From a virus: a stretch of 64,000 nucleotides of DNA. Every line of letters starts with the position of its first letter. The first letter of the stretch is position 1. Location: IMG/VR virus record IMGVR_UViG_3300027985_000918, positions 248,001 to 312,000 of that record, one strand, 5' to 3'. Below the pieces are notes generated by a model, which saw only the letters and a program-made list of their open reading frames with translations, had not been told where the DNA came from and searched no databases. Positions 56,604 through 63,917 of this stretch are shown here, piece by piece. A program made the position numbers and the translations under genes.

Positions 56604-56942
56604 TTACTGCCCCTTCACAATGTACGGAAACACTGCGACAGGGAGGGACTCAGACACTTTGTCGGCATACTTCCCCAACACCTGGTGACCCCCCACGAGA
56701 ATACACTTCTGGCCCAGCCCCACCAACTCGATCTGGCCTTCAGGGAGATAGGCCACCCGGTCACCGGGGACATAGGGCATGGGGATCACCTTGCCATTCT
56801 CGAACACCCGTCCCTCCCCCACCCCCAGTACGAGACCAACCTCATACTCCCGAGGAAGGTTGCTTCCAGGCATGAGGATACTCCGATCGTCCTTCATGTC
56901 GGGGACGACCACAAGGCGATTTCCGGTGGGAATGAACTGCAT
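56604..56942 (-). CDS. GroES (Cpn10)-like co-chaperonin
   Basis: 112 aa from ATG at 56942 (MQFIPTGNRLVVVPD), AAGGAG ten bases upstream; a TTG three codons earlier is too close to that site. The Cpn10 fold is clear: GNRLVVVPD strand, a mobile-loop region (DDRSILMPGSNLPREYE), GLVLGVGEGRV, then VPGDRVAYLPEGQIE and a final strand before HQVLGKYA. T4 gp31 and related phage co-chaperonins replace GroES when GroEL folds the capsid protein. Here the gene sits next to an actin-fold ATPase and neck genes, and no GroEL is in the window, so it would use the host chaperonin. Confidence 0.75.
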   Translation of the reverse strand: MQFIPTGNRLVVVPDMKDDRSILMPGSNLPREYEVGLVLGVGEGRVFENGKVIPMPYVPGDRVAYLPEGQIELVGLGQKCILVGGHQVLGKYADKVSESLPVAVFPYIVKGQ

Positions 56943-56969
56943 GGGGTTCAAGCTCCTTGGTGAGATGTG

Positions 56970-57998
56970 TCAGTCCTCTTCGTGCTCGATGATGGCCTGG
57001 GTCAGCATCCCGTTCGCAACCGCATTCATGGGATCGGAGGCGTGCCGGATCTCAGACACCTGGACGGGGAATCTCTTCCGTCGCTTATCGAACTCCCGCT
57101 CAAAGAGCTGGAGGAAATTACCCGCCATGCTCGTACCCCCGGAGACCACCAGAGGGATGGGAGTGGGCAACTCGAACTGCCCCTTGATATCCTTGAAACG
57201 CTTGGCGATCTCGTCGAGGGCGTAGCGGATCAGCTCCTTGTAATAGAAGGTAATCGCTTCCTGCTCCCTCCCCTGAGGATTCAGAAGGTCCACCCCCGCC
57301 TCCTTGATGGCACAGATACGGGCCTGGGTGGACCCCACCGACCCGGCGACCCCAGAATCGATCCAATCCCCACCACGAGCCACCGAGAAAGACAGCCCTT
57401 CGATGGTGTTGATGGCGAGAGCCACGTTGGTCATCCCTGAGCCGAAGCTCAGAGCGATTCCGCTGAACCCGTTCTTAGCGCACTCCGAGAACACAATCGC
57501 CATCGCCTCGTTGCTAGGCCAGGGGGTGTAGCCGCATTCCTCGACGATCCTCTCAAAGACCCCCTTGTGGTAGATCACGTCCTTCTGGGGACGGTCGACA
57601 GGGGCTGCGGGGACCGAGAAGTAGCAGTGCTCCCCGGTGATTCTGGGGGGCCCCAGGATCTGCCTGATCATCATCCCGAGAACTTCCAGAGCCTCGATCT
57701 CACCGGCAGCCACCAAACCTGCTTCGAGGGGCCGCCGGGCCTCTTTGCCGAAAACGTTGGCGGTCTCCATCGCAGCATCTCCCAGCAGGAGCACGTCATC
57801 TTCTCGCTCAACGAAGCTGGTCCCCGACAGCTTGAGCATCTTCTTGGCGGACGGGGGAAGATCCAGAAAGGCATCCCGCATCCGATTGTGCTCCACCCCG
57901 TTGGGGGTCCTGCGAGCCGCCACCAAGTTCATAGTGCCGATGTCGAGCCCTACCCCATGGGGAGCCTGAGTCGTTGCTTCTTTCTTTGTGGGTGCCAT
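56970..57998 (-). CDS. Actin-fold (MreB/ParM/Hsp70-like) ATPase
   Basis: 342 aa. Nucleotide-binding motifs are visible: phosphate-1 GVGLDIGTMN (D19, G21, T22), a connect-1-like EAMAI (164-168), phosphate-2 LSFGSGMTNV (183-192), ARGGDWID (207-214), and adenosine motif VVSGGTSMAG (284-293). The length is that of MreB/ParM rather than DnaK, and there is no substrate-binding domain. AGGAG stands eight bases before the ATG. Phage actin homologues usually move or position DNA, but this one is encoded inside the virion gene cluster beside a GroES-like gene, which could mean a role in assembly. No ParR-like partner or centromere repeats are seen nearby. Confidence 0.8.
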   Translation of the reverse strand: MAPTKKEATTQAPHGVGLDIGTMNLVAARRTPNGVEHNRMRDAFLDLPPSAKKMLKLSGTSFVEREDDVLLLGDAAMETANVFGKEARRPLEAGLVAAGEIEALEVLGMMIRQILGPPRITGEHCYFSVPAAPVDRPQKDVIYHKGVFERIVEECGYTPWPSNEAMAIVFSECAKNGFSGIALSFGSGMTNVALAINTIEGLSFSVARGGDWIDSGVAGSVGSTQARICAIKEAGVDLLNPQGREQEAITFYYKELIRYALDEIAKRFKDIKGQFELPTPIPLVVSGGTSMAGNFLQLFEREFDKRRKRFPVQVSEIRHASDPMNAVANGMLTQAIIEHEED

Positions 57999-58009
57999 CT
58001 GGGGGTCTC

Positions 58010-58651
58010 CTATTCCTTGCCCGTCTTACTCTTCCGGGCCGCTTTAAGTGCCGCCGCAGCGTCGGCCACCCCGGTGCCCTTCGCTTCGGACCTCTTGACC
58101 TTAATGTCCCCCTTCACATCCGCCGACACGAGCTTGTCGGGGATGAACACAGGGGTGGGCTCATCCTGGATCGTACCCGAGGATTCCACCGACGTTCGAG
58201 GTACTGGAGAGCCAGCCACCTGCATGTTCGCCAGGGCGGCCAAGAGCCGGGACTCCATCCCTGCAAGCTGCACATGGACCTCTGCGGCTACCTCTTCCCT
58301 GGTGAGGCCTGGGGGGATCTTCTCCTCCAGTACCTGAGCCACCACTTGTGGGATCACCTGGATGAGCGCCGGAGGGGGGCTCGTGTGTGAAGTAGAAGGT
58401 GAAGCTAGGGGTTGGGGCAAAGGATTCTGGACCACGGGAGACACCCGGGGTCTCCGGGGAAGAGTTCTCCGCTCCTCAAACCTCTTGACGGGCCTAACGG
58501 AGACTGCCCCATTCTGACGAGCCCGGTGAAGATCCATTGATGCCTGAGCTTCCGCATAGGGGATGTACTGCTTGTCTCCCCGGTCGAGGGTCAGGCCCAG
58601 ATCTGGCAGCTCGATGTGTCGGCAAACGCCGGTGATTTCGGCTTCGATCAT
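58010..58651 (-). CDS. Unknown protein with Pro-rich linker (213 aa)
   Basis: The start chosen is ATG at 58651 (MIEAEITGVCRHIEL), which overlaps the upstream stop as ATGA and has GGGGGA ahead of it. The first 45 residues form a small beta domain (L-P-D-L-G-L-T-L-D-R-G-D-K) like those of many small phage proteins. A Pro/Ser-rich linker and helices (REEVAAEVHVQLAGMESRLL) follow, with a Lys-rich tail. It lies directly upstream of the actin-fold ATPase gene, so it is the best candidate for an adaptor of that protein; inference only. Confidence 0.55.
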   Translation of the reverse strand: MIEAEITGVCRHIELPDLGLTLDRGDKQYIPYAEAQASMDLHRARQNGAVSVRPVKRFEERRTLPRRPRVSPVVQNPLPQPLASPSTSHTSPPPALIQVIPQVVAQVLEEKIPPGLTREEVAAEVHVQLAGMESRLLAALANMQVAGSPVPRTSVESSGTIQDEPTPVFIPDKLVSADVKGDIKVKRSEAKGTGVADAAAALKAARKSKTGKE

Positions 58652-59262
58652 TTGGTCGGATCCCCCTTGGCCAGATGCCGGACAATCTCCTCCACCAGTC
58701 TGCTCACGCACCTTTTCCTCCCCTTACGGATCGCCCTCTGCACGAAGGTAAACTTGGCGATACCCGGGTGAATCCAGGCGTCCTGTGTCTCGAAGGGGGC
58801 GAATCGGAGGATAACCCCTCCCCCCTTCTGCTTTAGGGGGACGATCAAAGGCAAACGCTCACCCTTGGATACCTTTCCCGACTTCTTCATACCCCTACGG
58901 CGTTCCCCGGGGGTCAGGTTGAACCGCTCAGGGTGCTCTTCTTTGTATTCCTGAGTCATCCAGGTCATTTTTCGGCTGGGGATGTCCCCAGAGGTCAGCT
59001 CTGGCATCCCATACCAGCTCGACTTGATGTCAATGGTGCTCTTACCCACGATGCGGAAACTCCAGGACTCCGCAAAATCGGGCCCCCCCTTCGGATCACG
59101 GACGGACCACCCCCTCTTGGCGAAGTCCTTGAGACCTTCCTCTATGATGGTCTCGATGAGGCACTTCGCCAGATCTTCCAGCACCTCCCGGGAGATTGGA
59201 ATCTTGGACATCTCCGACCAAGGTTTCCCATAGACACTCCGCACTCGACGGATATCACCCAT
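58648..59262 (-). CDS. Possible neck/tail-completion protein (204 aa)
   Basis: It starts at ATG 59262, although an internal ATG at 59211 (MSKIPISREV) has a better spaced GGAG. Helices with LEDLAKCLIETIIEEGLKDF near the start, a beta middle (SFRIVGKSTIDIKSSW), and a terminal helix (FVQRAIRKGRKRCVSRLVEE) give the outline of HK97 gp10-type tail-completion proteins. Similarity is general rather than diagnostic. Coupled by ATGA to the next gene. Confidence 0.5.
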   Translation of the reverse strand: MGDIRRVRSVYGKPWSEMSKIPISREVLEDLAKCLIETIIEEGLKDFAKRGWSVRDPKGGPDFAESWSFRIVGKSTIDIKSSWYGMPELTSGDIPSRKMTWMTQEYKEEHPERFNLTPGERRRGMKKSGKVSKGERLPLIVPLKQKGGGVILRFAPFETQDAWIHPGIAKFTFVQRAIRKGRKRCVSRLVEEIVRHLAKGDPTK

Positions 59263-59335
59263 GCGTCACCACACCGCTTCTTTCAGGTAACCCAAGCGGC
59301 CCCGCAAGTAGATGAAACGAAGCAAGGAGAACCCT

Positions 59336-59779
59336 ATGCAGAACCTGACTGTGAGCGCCGTAAAGAACTTTTACCGCAACCCGAAAACCTCCGCCTTGCG
59401 GGTTGCCGTTTTGGCGGCCCGGGAAATCGCCGCCGAGCGGAGGACCCATGTCGATGGGTACATCAAACCGCTCTTGGCGGTGATGGACCTGCGGGACACG
59501 AAGGGAGAGCAGATTCTCGACACCAAGTGGCTCTTCCTCTGCGAGGATGAGGACGCCTGCACCGCATTCTACGCCGCCTGCGACGTGGCCCATCGGGAAC
59601 ACGGGTTCCATCTGGAACCTGGCTACTGCCCCGCCCTCGTGGCGGAGAGCAACGCCATCAACGCCGAGAACGCCCTCATCGAAGCGGCCTCCGCCCACTT
59701 CGAGGTGGACTTCACTCGCCTCTTCAAGCTGGAACAACGACGTCAGCTCTTGGACCTCCTAGTCAACGGCGTCTACTGA
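59336..59779 (+). CDS. Unknown plus-strand protein (147 aa)
   Basis: The start chosen is ATG at 59336 (MQNLTVSAV) after AAGGAG. The same AGGAGAACC leader precedes the plus-strand genes at 46948 and (as GGAGAACC) 47251. The protein is alpha-helical and soluble (ALRVAVLAAREIAAERR, NALIEAASAHFEVDFTRLF), with four Cys residues not arranged as a zinc site. It interrupts the minus-strand neck cluster and ends in a hairpin shared with the convergent gene, so it is probably expressed separately, for example early in infection. Family not recognised. Confidence 0.65.
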   Translation: MQNLTVSAVKNFYRNPKTSALRVAVLAAREIAAERRTHVDGYIKPLLAVMDLRDTKGEQILDTKWLFLCEDEDACTAFYAACDVAHREHGFHLEPGYCPALVAESNAINAENALIEAASAHFEVDFTRLFKLEQRRQLLDLLVNGVY

Positions 59780-59792
59780 GCTGCCTCAGTAG
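59773..59792. terminator. Palindrome holding both convergent stop codons
   Basis: CTACTGAG (59773-59780) pairs with CTCAGTAG (59785-59792), loop CTGC. Each arm contains the TGA and the preceding Tyr codon of one of the two convergent genes. No U tract follows, so termination strength is doubtful. Confidence 0.45.
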
Positions 59793-61237
59793 GACGTGTT
59801 CTCCCAGACCTTGGTTCGACCCCTCTTCTCGGTATTCTCGGGAACGCTGCCTTTCTCGCTCTGAAGAGGGGTCTCGGCGGGATCATCTGCCCCCTCAGGA
59901 TAGCTCGGACCTGCCCAACCCTCATCCTGGTCATAGGACCTCTCCCCAGTGACGGGCATCCTCGGGTAGATAGGGGCCTCCTGGCTAGGAAGAGGCCGGG
60001 TCTCCGGCCAGGCCAGATCTTCGGTGCCGTCGATAGGCACCCGGTAACGAATGTCGCCTTCGCTGAAGTAGCCAATGTTGAAATGTTGCTGAAGCATATT
60101 GCCCCGATGCGTCGGCCTGCGGACAGCACCAACACTGTACCTCTCGTTGGTCTGCTTCACGATGAAGTCCCGCTGGGTGATCAGCGGGGTAGGCCCCATC
60201 CAAACCTCGTAGGTATGCTCCTTACGACGGCCGTACATGGTCTGTGTGATTCGGCGCTCAGCGTCATCCGGGGCGATGATAATGTCGAAAGGACCGTCGT
60301 AACCACCAACGAAGCCTGTGCCATAGCAAATAAGGCAGTTGTTTTGTGGCTGGCTGTGGTACTCCAAGCTCCTGGGGTCCAGGGTGCAATCACAGGGGAT
60401 CCCGCTGTGCTTGCGAATGAACAGCTTCACCCTCTCTCCACCCTGCTGGAGAATCCAGTGGTTCCGCCGGACCGCCTCTTCCCAAATCCAGTCGATGCTC
60501 TCCACCTCAGCCGTGGATAGAGGACGACTCTGACTTAGAGGGGTTTCGCTGTACCCCGAGGGGGTCTCGGAATCGAGAACCACTGTGGTCAACCTGTACC
60601 AGATGAACCTATCGAGCCCTGAGACGTTGTAGTTCCGGAACGTCCAGTATTCGACCTCGACCACGGAGTCTTCAGTGGGGATGAGAGCGTTTACCGCCGA
60701 CTCCGTCCCCACATCGAACTGGGCCTGGTTGATGAGGGTCACCTCACCAGAACGCCCGAAGACGTCACCCACAGGAACCTCAACCCCGTCGATGTACAGA
60801 GTCACATCGTCCGGGGCATTTCCGTACACGGGAGCAGCACTATAGATGCTGTCCGTCCCCCTCTTGGCGATCCTCTTCTGAGTGCGGAACTGGAACTTTC
60901 GGTCGTTAGGCTTGTCACCCCTGAACACCCAGTCTTGGTTCCAGCGGACGGTCTCCCGGACAGGAATGATGTCGGTCTTGTCCTGGTAGTAGCACGAGCC
61001 GATGGGGTACTCGTTGATCCGGTAGAAAGGGCCACGGTCGGAGCTGTCAGAGCGGTAGATGTTCACCCCCACCACATGGTAGGCGGTGTTGCCGGACAGG
61101 AGGGCAGGATTTTCCCACCGGATGTCGTGGATACCCGGTGTGAACATGGACACGGCGGCCCCGTTCGTGGGTGGGAGTGGGTACCCCCCCGAACCGAATC
61201 CTGATCCCACACCCAACGGGTCCCATCCGGCCGTCAT
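59786..61237 (-). CDS. Virion connector/neck protein with zinc-finger-like motif (483 aa)
   Basis: Residues 1-80 hold a fibronectin-like edge (DIRWENPALLSGN, HVVGVNIYRSD). Residues 142-200 carry a DUF2460-like module (DDVTLYIDGVEV, then GEVTLINQ, then VVEVEYWTF). Near the middle is a cysteine set, C282-x-C284 and C301-x2-C304 (in NNCLICYGTGFVGGYDG), which looks like a rubredoxin-type metal knuckle. The C-terminus is acidic and disordered. It is the first large gene of the minus-strand structural series, a usual place for a head-to-tail connector. Role is inferred. Confidence 0.6.
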   Translation of the reverse strand: MTAGWDPLGVGSGFGSGGYPLPPTNGAAVSMFTPGIHDIRWENPALLSGNTAYHVVGVNIYRSDSSDRGPFYRINEYPIGSCYYQDKTDIIPVRETVRWNQDWVFRGDKPNDRKFQFRTQKRIAKRGTDSIYSAAPVYGNAPDDVTLYIDGVEVPVGDVFGRSGEVTLINQAQFDVGTESAVNALIPTEDSVVEVEYWTFRNYNVSGLDRFIWYRLTTVVLDSETPSGYSETPLSQSRPLSTAEVESIDWIWEEAVRRNHWILQQGGERVKLFIRKHSGIPCDCTLDPRSLEYHSQPQNNCLICYGTGFVGGYDGPFDIIIAPDDAERRITQTMYGRRKEHTYEVWMGPTPLITQRDFIVKQTNERYSVGAVRRPTHRGNMLQQHFNIGYFSEGDIRYRVPIDGTEDLAWPETRPLPSQEAPIYPRMPVTGERSYDQDEGWAGPSYPEGADDPAETPLQSEKGSVPENTEKRGRTKVWENTSY

Positions 61238-61242
61238 CTACC

Positions 61243-61587
61243 TCACTCCCCGCCGAGGGACCCCGGGAAGGGAGCCACGTTGGGGACCACCTGGACCTTG
61301 TTGTCCGGGGTGATCCTCCACGGGGTGCCCCTCTCAATCCCACAACGCTGTGCAATCCCGTCCATAACTTCCTGCCCCTTGGCCTCGATGGCGCCGATAC
61401 GCCCGAGCAGAGAGGCCTTCTTCACTTCGAGCTGGCCGATATGGTTGTAGACGGCGTTGGCCTGAGCCTGAAGTTGCTGGAGCTGGACCATCTCAGCCGG
61501 GGCCAGTTCGCCCACAAAACCCTCGGCCACCTTGTTCTCGTCGGTGGTTTCGGGGGCCTGCTGTGCGGTCTTGTTCTCTTCAAGCAT
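61243..61587 (-). CDS. Small coiled-coil protein (114 aa)
   Basis: Residues 30-85 form a coiled coil (EMVQLQQLQAQANAVYNHIG), and the C-terminal 30 residues form a short strand-rich tail (PWRITPDNKVQVV). This helix-then-tail outline is common in small phage assembly or scaffold-like proteins. GGGGA lies nine bases before the ATG. Function unknown. Confidence 0.6.
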   Translation of the reverse strand: MLEENKTAQQAPETTDENKVAEGFVGELAPAEMVQLQQLQAQANAVYNHIGQLEVKKASLLGRIGAIEAKGQEVMDGIAQRCGIERGTPWRITPDNKVQVVPNVAPFPGSLGGE

Positions 61588-61610
61588 GATGTTTCCCCAT
61601 CTCAGTTACC

Positions 61611-61625
61611 CCCGCAACATGCGGG
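61611..61625 (-). other. Small hairpin in leader of the coiled-coil gene
   Basis: CCCGCA (61611-61616) pairs with TGCGGG (61620-61625), 3-base loop, in the 60-base gap between the gene starting at 61587 and the stop at 61648. It may mark transcript processing or weak termination. Confidence 0.3.
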
Positions 61626-61647
61626 ATGCCCCGACTGTACCCACCGG

Positions 61648-61866
61648 CTACACGTCCTGAACCTCATCCTCCACCTTCCTCTTGAGGGCGGTGAGAAAAT
61701 TCATCAAGTGAACCCCCAACCAAGACTGGAGGGTCAGCCGGCGGGCGGGGGTAATCCTGGTAGGGTGCCGGTAGAAAGAATAGTACACCACCCCATCCTG
61801 ATCCACGTACTTGTAGACCCGACGACCAACGACTGCCGCTTCCAGGATGCGCCGCTCCTCGCTCAT
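61648..61866 (-). CDS. Small protein coupled to the lipoprotein gene (72 aa)
   Basis: The start chosen is ATG at 61866, which overlaps the lipoprotein stop as ATGA; an in-frame ATG at 61899 is also possible. The protein is basic, with strands RRVYKYVDQDGVVYYSFYRH followed by a helix (LTLQSWLGVHLMNFLTAL). Part of the lysis-like trio by position only. Confidence 0.55.
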   Translation of the reverse strand: MSEERRILEAAVVGRRVYKYVDQDGVVYYSFYRHPTRITPARRLTLQSWLGVHLMNFLTALKRKVEDEVQDV

Positions 61867-62342
61867 TTCCTGGTCTTTGCTCTGCACCACATCCTCCATC
61901 TCCGAGCCTCCTTCTTATCCTGGGGTGTGGCCTCCTTGAAACAGCCCGACCACCCGTACCGGAGGGCAGCCTGGTCCAAGGACATTCGGTGCCTCTCCAG
62001 GAGTTGTCTCTTGATGCCCTCCAGGTCACCGTTCATCCTGGTGACCCGCTTGCTCGACCTCTTGATCACCTTCCGCTGAACCCTCAGCTCGTCCAAAGGA
62101 ACCCCTTGAAGCTGCAAGGAGGAAGCGGGCTCGGAAGACTCCACTTCCACCACAACGATGGGATCTGCGGGGGCTGGCACTGGGGCAGATGCCGCTTCTT
62201 CGTTGGGGTTCCCTGGGGGGGAAGAAGAGCTTGGGGTATCTGCCGCCACGCACCCCCCAAGGAACAGGAGAGCCAGGAGGCTACTGGCCACCTCTCTCCC
62301 GAAGAAGCTCTTTGATTTCCCGGATGTTGGCCTCGACGCCAT
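61863..62342 (-). CDS. Lipoprotein, o-spanin-like (159 aa)
   Basis: The start chosen is ATG at 62342, nine bases after GGAGG. It gives a classic lipoprotein signal: basic segment (RPTSGKSKSFFGR), hydrophobic core (VASSLLALLFL) and lipobox L-G-G-C. The mature part begins with a Ser/Pro/Ala-rich stretch and ends with basic helices (DLEGIKRQLLERHRMSLDQA). The first 62 bases overlap the upstream membrane protein gene in another frame, as in Rz/Rz1-type spanin pairs. A lipoprotein signal suggests a Gram-negative host with an outer membrane. The basic C-terminus is longer than usual for Rz1. Confidence 0.6.
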   Translation of the reverse strand: MASRPTSGKSKSFFGREVASSLLALLFLGGCVAADTPSSSSPPGNPNEEAASAPVPAPADPIVVVEVESSEPASSLQLQGVPLDELRVQRKVIKRSSKRVTRMNGDLEGIKRQLLERHRMSLDQAALRYGWSGCFKEATPQDKKEARRWRMWCRAKTRK

Positions 62343-62541
62343 TGAACTTTTCCTCCATGCGGAACAGCGTTTTTGAGTTCTGGCGAACCTCGGTGACCAC
62401 GTCAGCCGCCTCCGCCTGATCATCTTCCAGAACTGCCAACCTTACCTCCAGGCTCACTGCCCAGATCATAAGGGGGACGACAAGGGCCGAGAGGATCTTG
62501 AAGACCCACTCCCAGGTATTGCTGGTGGATTCGTCTGCCAT
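62281..62541 (-). CDS. Membrane protein with coiled coil, i-spanin- or XhlA-like (86 aa)
   Basis: AAGGAGG lies six bases before the ATG. Residues 12-32 form one transmembrane segment (WVFKILSALVVPLMIWAVSL), followed by a continuous coiled coil to the end (LAVLEDDQAEAADVVTEV, then FRMEEKFNGVEANIREI). Such an N-terminal anchor with a coiled-coil tail fits an inner-membrane spanin subunit or an XhlA-type accessory. The gene is partly overlapped by a lipoprotein gene, which favours the spanin reading. No endolysin gene is next to it. Confidence 0.55.
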   Translation of the reverse strand: MADESTSNTWEWVFKILSALVVPLMIWAVSLEVRLAVLEDDQAEAADVVTEVRQNSKTLFRMEEKFNGVEANIREIKELLRERGGQ

Positions 62542-62622
62542 TCCGTCCTCCTTTCACGGCGGGGGCTCTTTTATCTGAAGTCGGAGTATAGTCAGAAGAA
62601 CGCAACCGCTAGGATAAGACCA
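62542..62622. promoter_or_regulatory. Divergent gap between lysis-like genes and thyX
   Basis: The gap must hold start signals for both directions. GAGTATAGTCAG (TATAGT at 62588-62593) lies 30 bases upstream of thyX on the plus strand and could be a -10-like site. No convincing -35 box is seen. Confidence 0.25.
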
Positions 62623-63591
62623 ATGGCACTGCCACCCCACCTCCAAAAGTTCATGGACACCCCCATCCCCGTGCTCGATGACGGCCACGTTCAGCTTGTG
62701 GACGTGATGGGGGACGACATGACCATCGTGAATGCTGCCCGGGTCAGCTACGGCGCCGGGACCAAACGGGTCTCTCAGGACCGGCACCTCATCCGGTACC
62801 TCATGCGGCACCGGCATACCACCCCCTTAGAAATGTGCTCGATCACCTTCCGTGTTAGAGTCCCGATGGACACCTGGCGGCAGTGGATCCGGCATCGCAC
62901 GGCGTCCGTGAACGAGTACAGCACCCGCTACTCCGAGGCCATCGGCAGTGCCCAGCATGTCACCGAGTGGCGTGCTCAGGCTACCAACAACAAACAAGGG
63001 TCCTCGGGGGTCATCACCGAATGGCCTACCGACGACGTGGGCGTCGGAACCTCCTGGCACGAGCAGTTCCCAGGCACAGACAACTACGAGAACCCCGGCC
63101 AGTACCTCTCCGAACGGGAGGCCGCCCTGCACAAGCTGGCCCGTGAGGTATACGAAGAGCGCCTGGCTTTCGGCGTCTCCCGGGAGGTGGCCCGCAAAGA
63201 CCTGCCGCTGAGCACCTACACTGAAGCGTGGTGGAAGATGGACCTCCACAACCTCTTCCACTTCCTCCGCCTCCGTTTGGACCCCCATGCCCAGCAGGAG
63301 ATCCGGGAGTACGCCAGTGCCATCGCCCAGATTGTGCAGTCGTGGGTGCCTTGGGCTTGGGAGGCATTCGAGGACTACCAGCTCAACGGCCTGTACCTCA
63401 CCCGCTTCGAGGTGGCAGGTCTGAAGGCCCTGCTTTCCGAGCTGGGCAACCTGTCGGGCGGTGATACCGAGGCTGCCACCCTCATGGCGCTCAAAGGTTC
63501 GGGTCTGCCCAAGGGCCGGGAGAAGCAGGAGTTCCAGGATAAACTGGTCAAACTCCTGCCCTGTGTCAGACGTGTTTCAACGAGTACCTGA
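62623..63591 (+). CDS. thyX: Flavin-dependent thymidylate synthase
   Basis: 322 aa; it makes dTMP from dUMP with methylene-tetrahydrofolate and FAD/NADPH. The ThyX signature RHR-x7-S is exact (R90-H91-R92 to S100 in RHRTASVNEYS), followed by TRYSE. H65-T-T-P-L-E is the usual H-x-(S/T)-P-x-E motif. A second conserved block with R-E-V-A-R-x-x-L-P-x-S-T-Y-T lies near residue 190. The chain is about 80 residues longer than typical ThyX at the C-terminus, and the last 20 residues overlap another reading frame. AGGA precedes the ATG. It supplies thymidylate for phage DNA synthesis. Confidence 0.92.
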   Translation: MALPPHLQKFMDTPIPVLDDGHVQLVDVMGDDMTIVNAARVSYGAGTKRVSQDRHLIRYLMRHRHTTPLEMCSITFRVRVPMDTWRQWIRHRTASVNEYSTRYSEAIGSAQHVTEWRAQATNNKQGSSGVITEWPTDDVGVGTSWHEQFPGTDNYENPGQYLSEREAALHKLAREVYEERLAFGVSREVARKDLPLSTYTEAWWKMDLHNLFHFLRLRLDPHAQQEIREYASAIAQIVQSWVPWAWEAFEDYQLNGLYLTRFEVAGLKALLSELGNLSGGDTEAATLMALKGSGLPKGREKQEFQDKLVKLLPCVRRVSTST

Positions 63592-63917
63592 ACAACCGCC
63601 TCACTTCCTGCCCCCACCTCAAAATCACTTCCCTGCGGGACACCGCCCGAAGCAACGCCAAATCCCGTAAGGTCCCTTTCGACATCCCCCAAGGATCATC
63701 TGCACTGCTTGTGGGATTCCCAGGAAGGGCGGATACCTCCGTCAGCCTTGATCGCAAGATCCCCGAGCTTGGGTATGTTGAGGGGAATGTGGTGCTGGCC
63801 TGCTGGGCCTTCAACCGCATGAGGCAAGATTTCAAACTTGATGTTCTGGTGAACTGCCGCCGGTTCCTCGATCGGCATGAGGCGGAGCAGTGCAAGGCGG
63901 ACTACACCTTTACGTGA
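63543..63917 (+). pseudogene. HNH-type endonuclease frame without a visible start
   Basis: An open frame (125 codons, one base back from the thyX frame) ends at TGA 63917. Its C-terminal part SVSLDRKIPELGYVEGNVVL, followed by A-x-N-R-M-(R/K)-x-D, is characteristic of a His-Me finger/endonuclease VII-like HNH family, and R-S-N-A-K-S-R-K-V-P-F-D-I is its usual preceding helix. C-x2-C (CQTC) lies near the start. There is no ATG, GTG or TTG in frame before 63711. The middle seems shortened: the CPxxG metal knuckle expected before SLDR is absent. It may be a decayed gene, a -1 frameshift extension of ThyX, or carry a sequence error. Confidence 0.55.

Noticed and set aside
63540-63600. Programmed -1 frameshift site at the end of thyX
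   Set aside because: No canonical slippery heptamer in the thyX frame and no clear downstream pseudoknot; kept only as one possible reading of the HNH frame.
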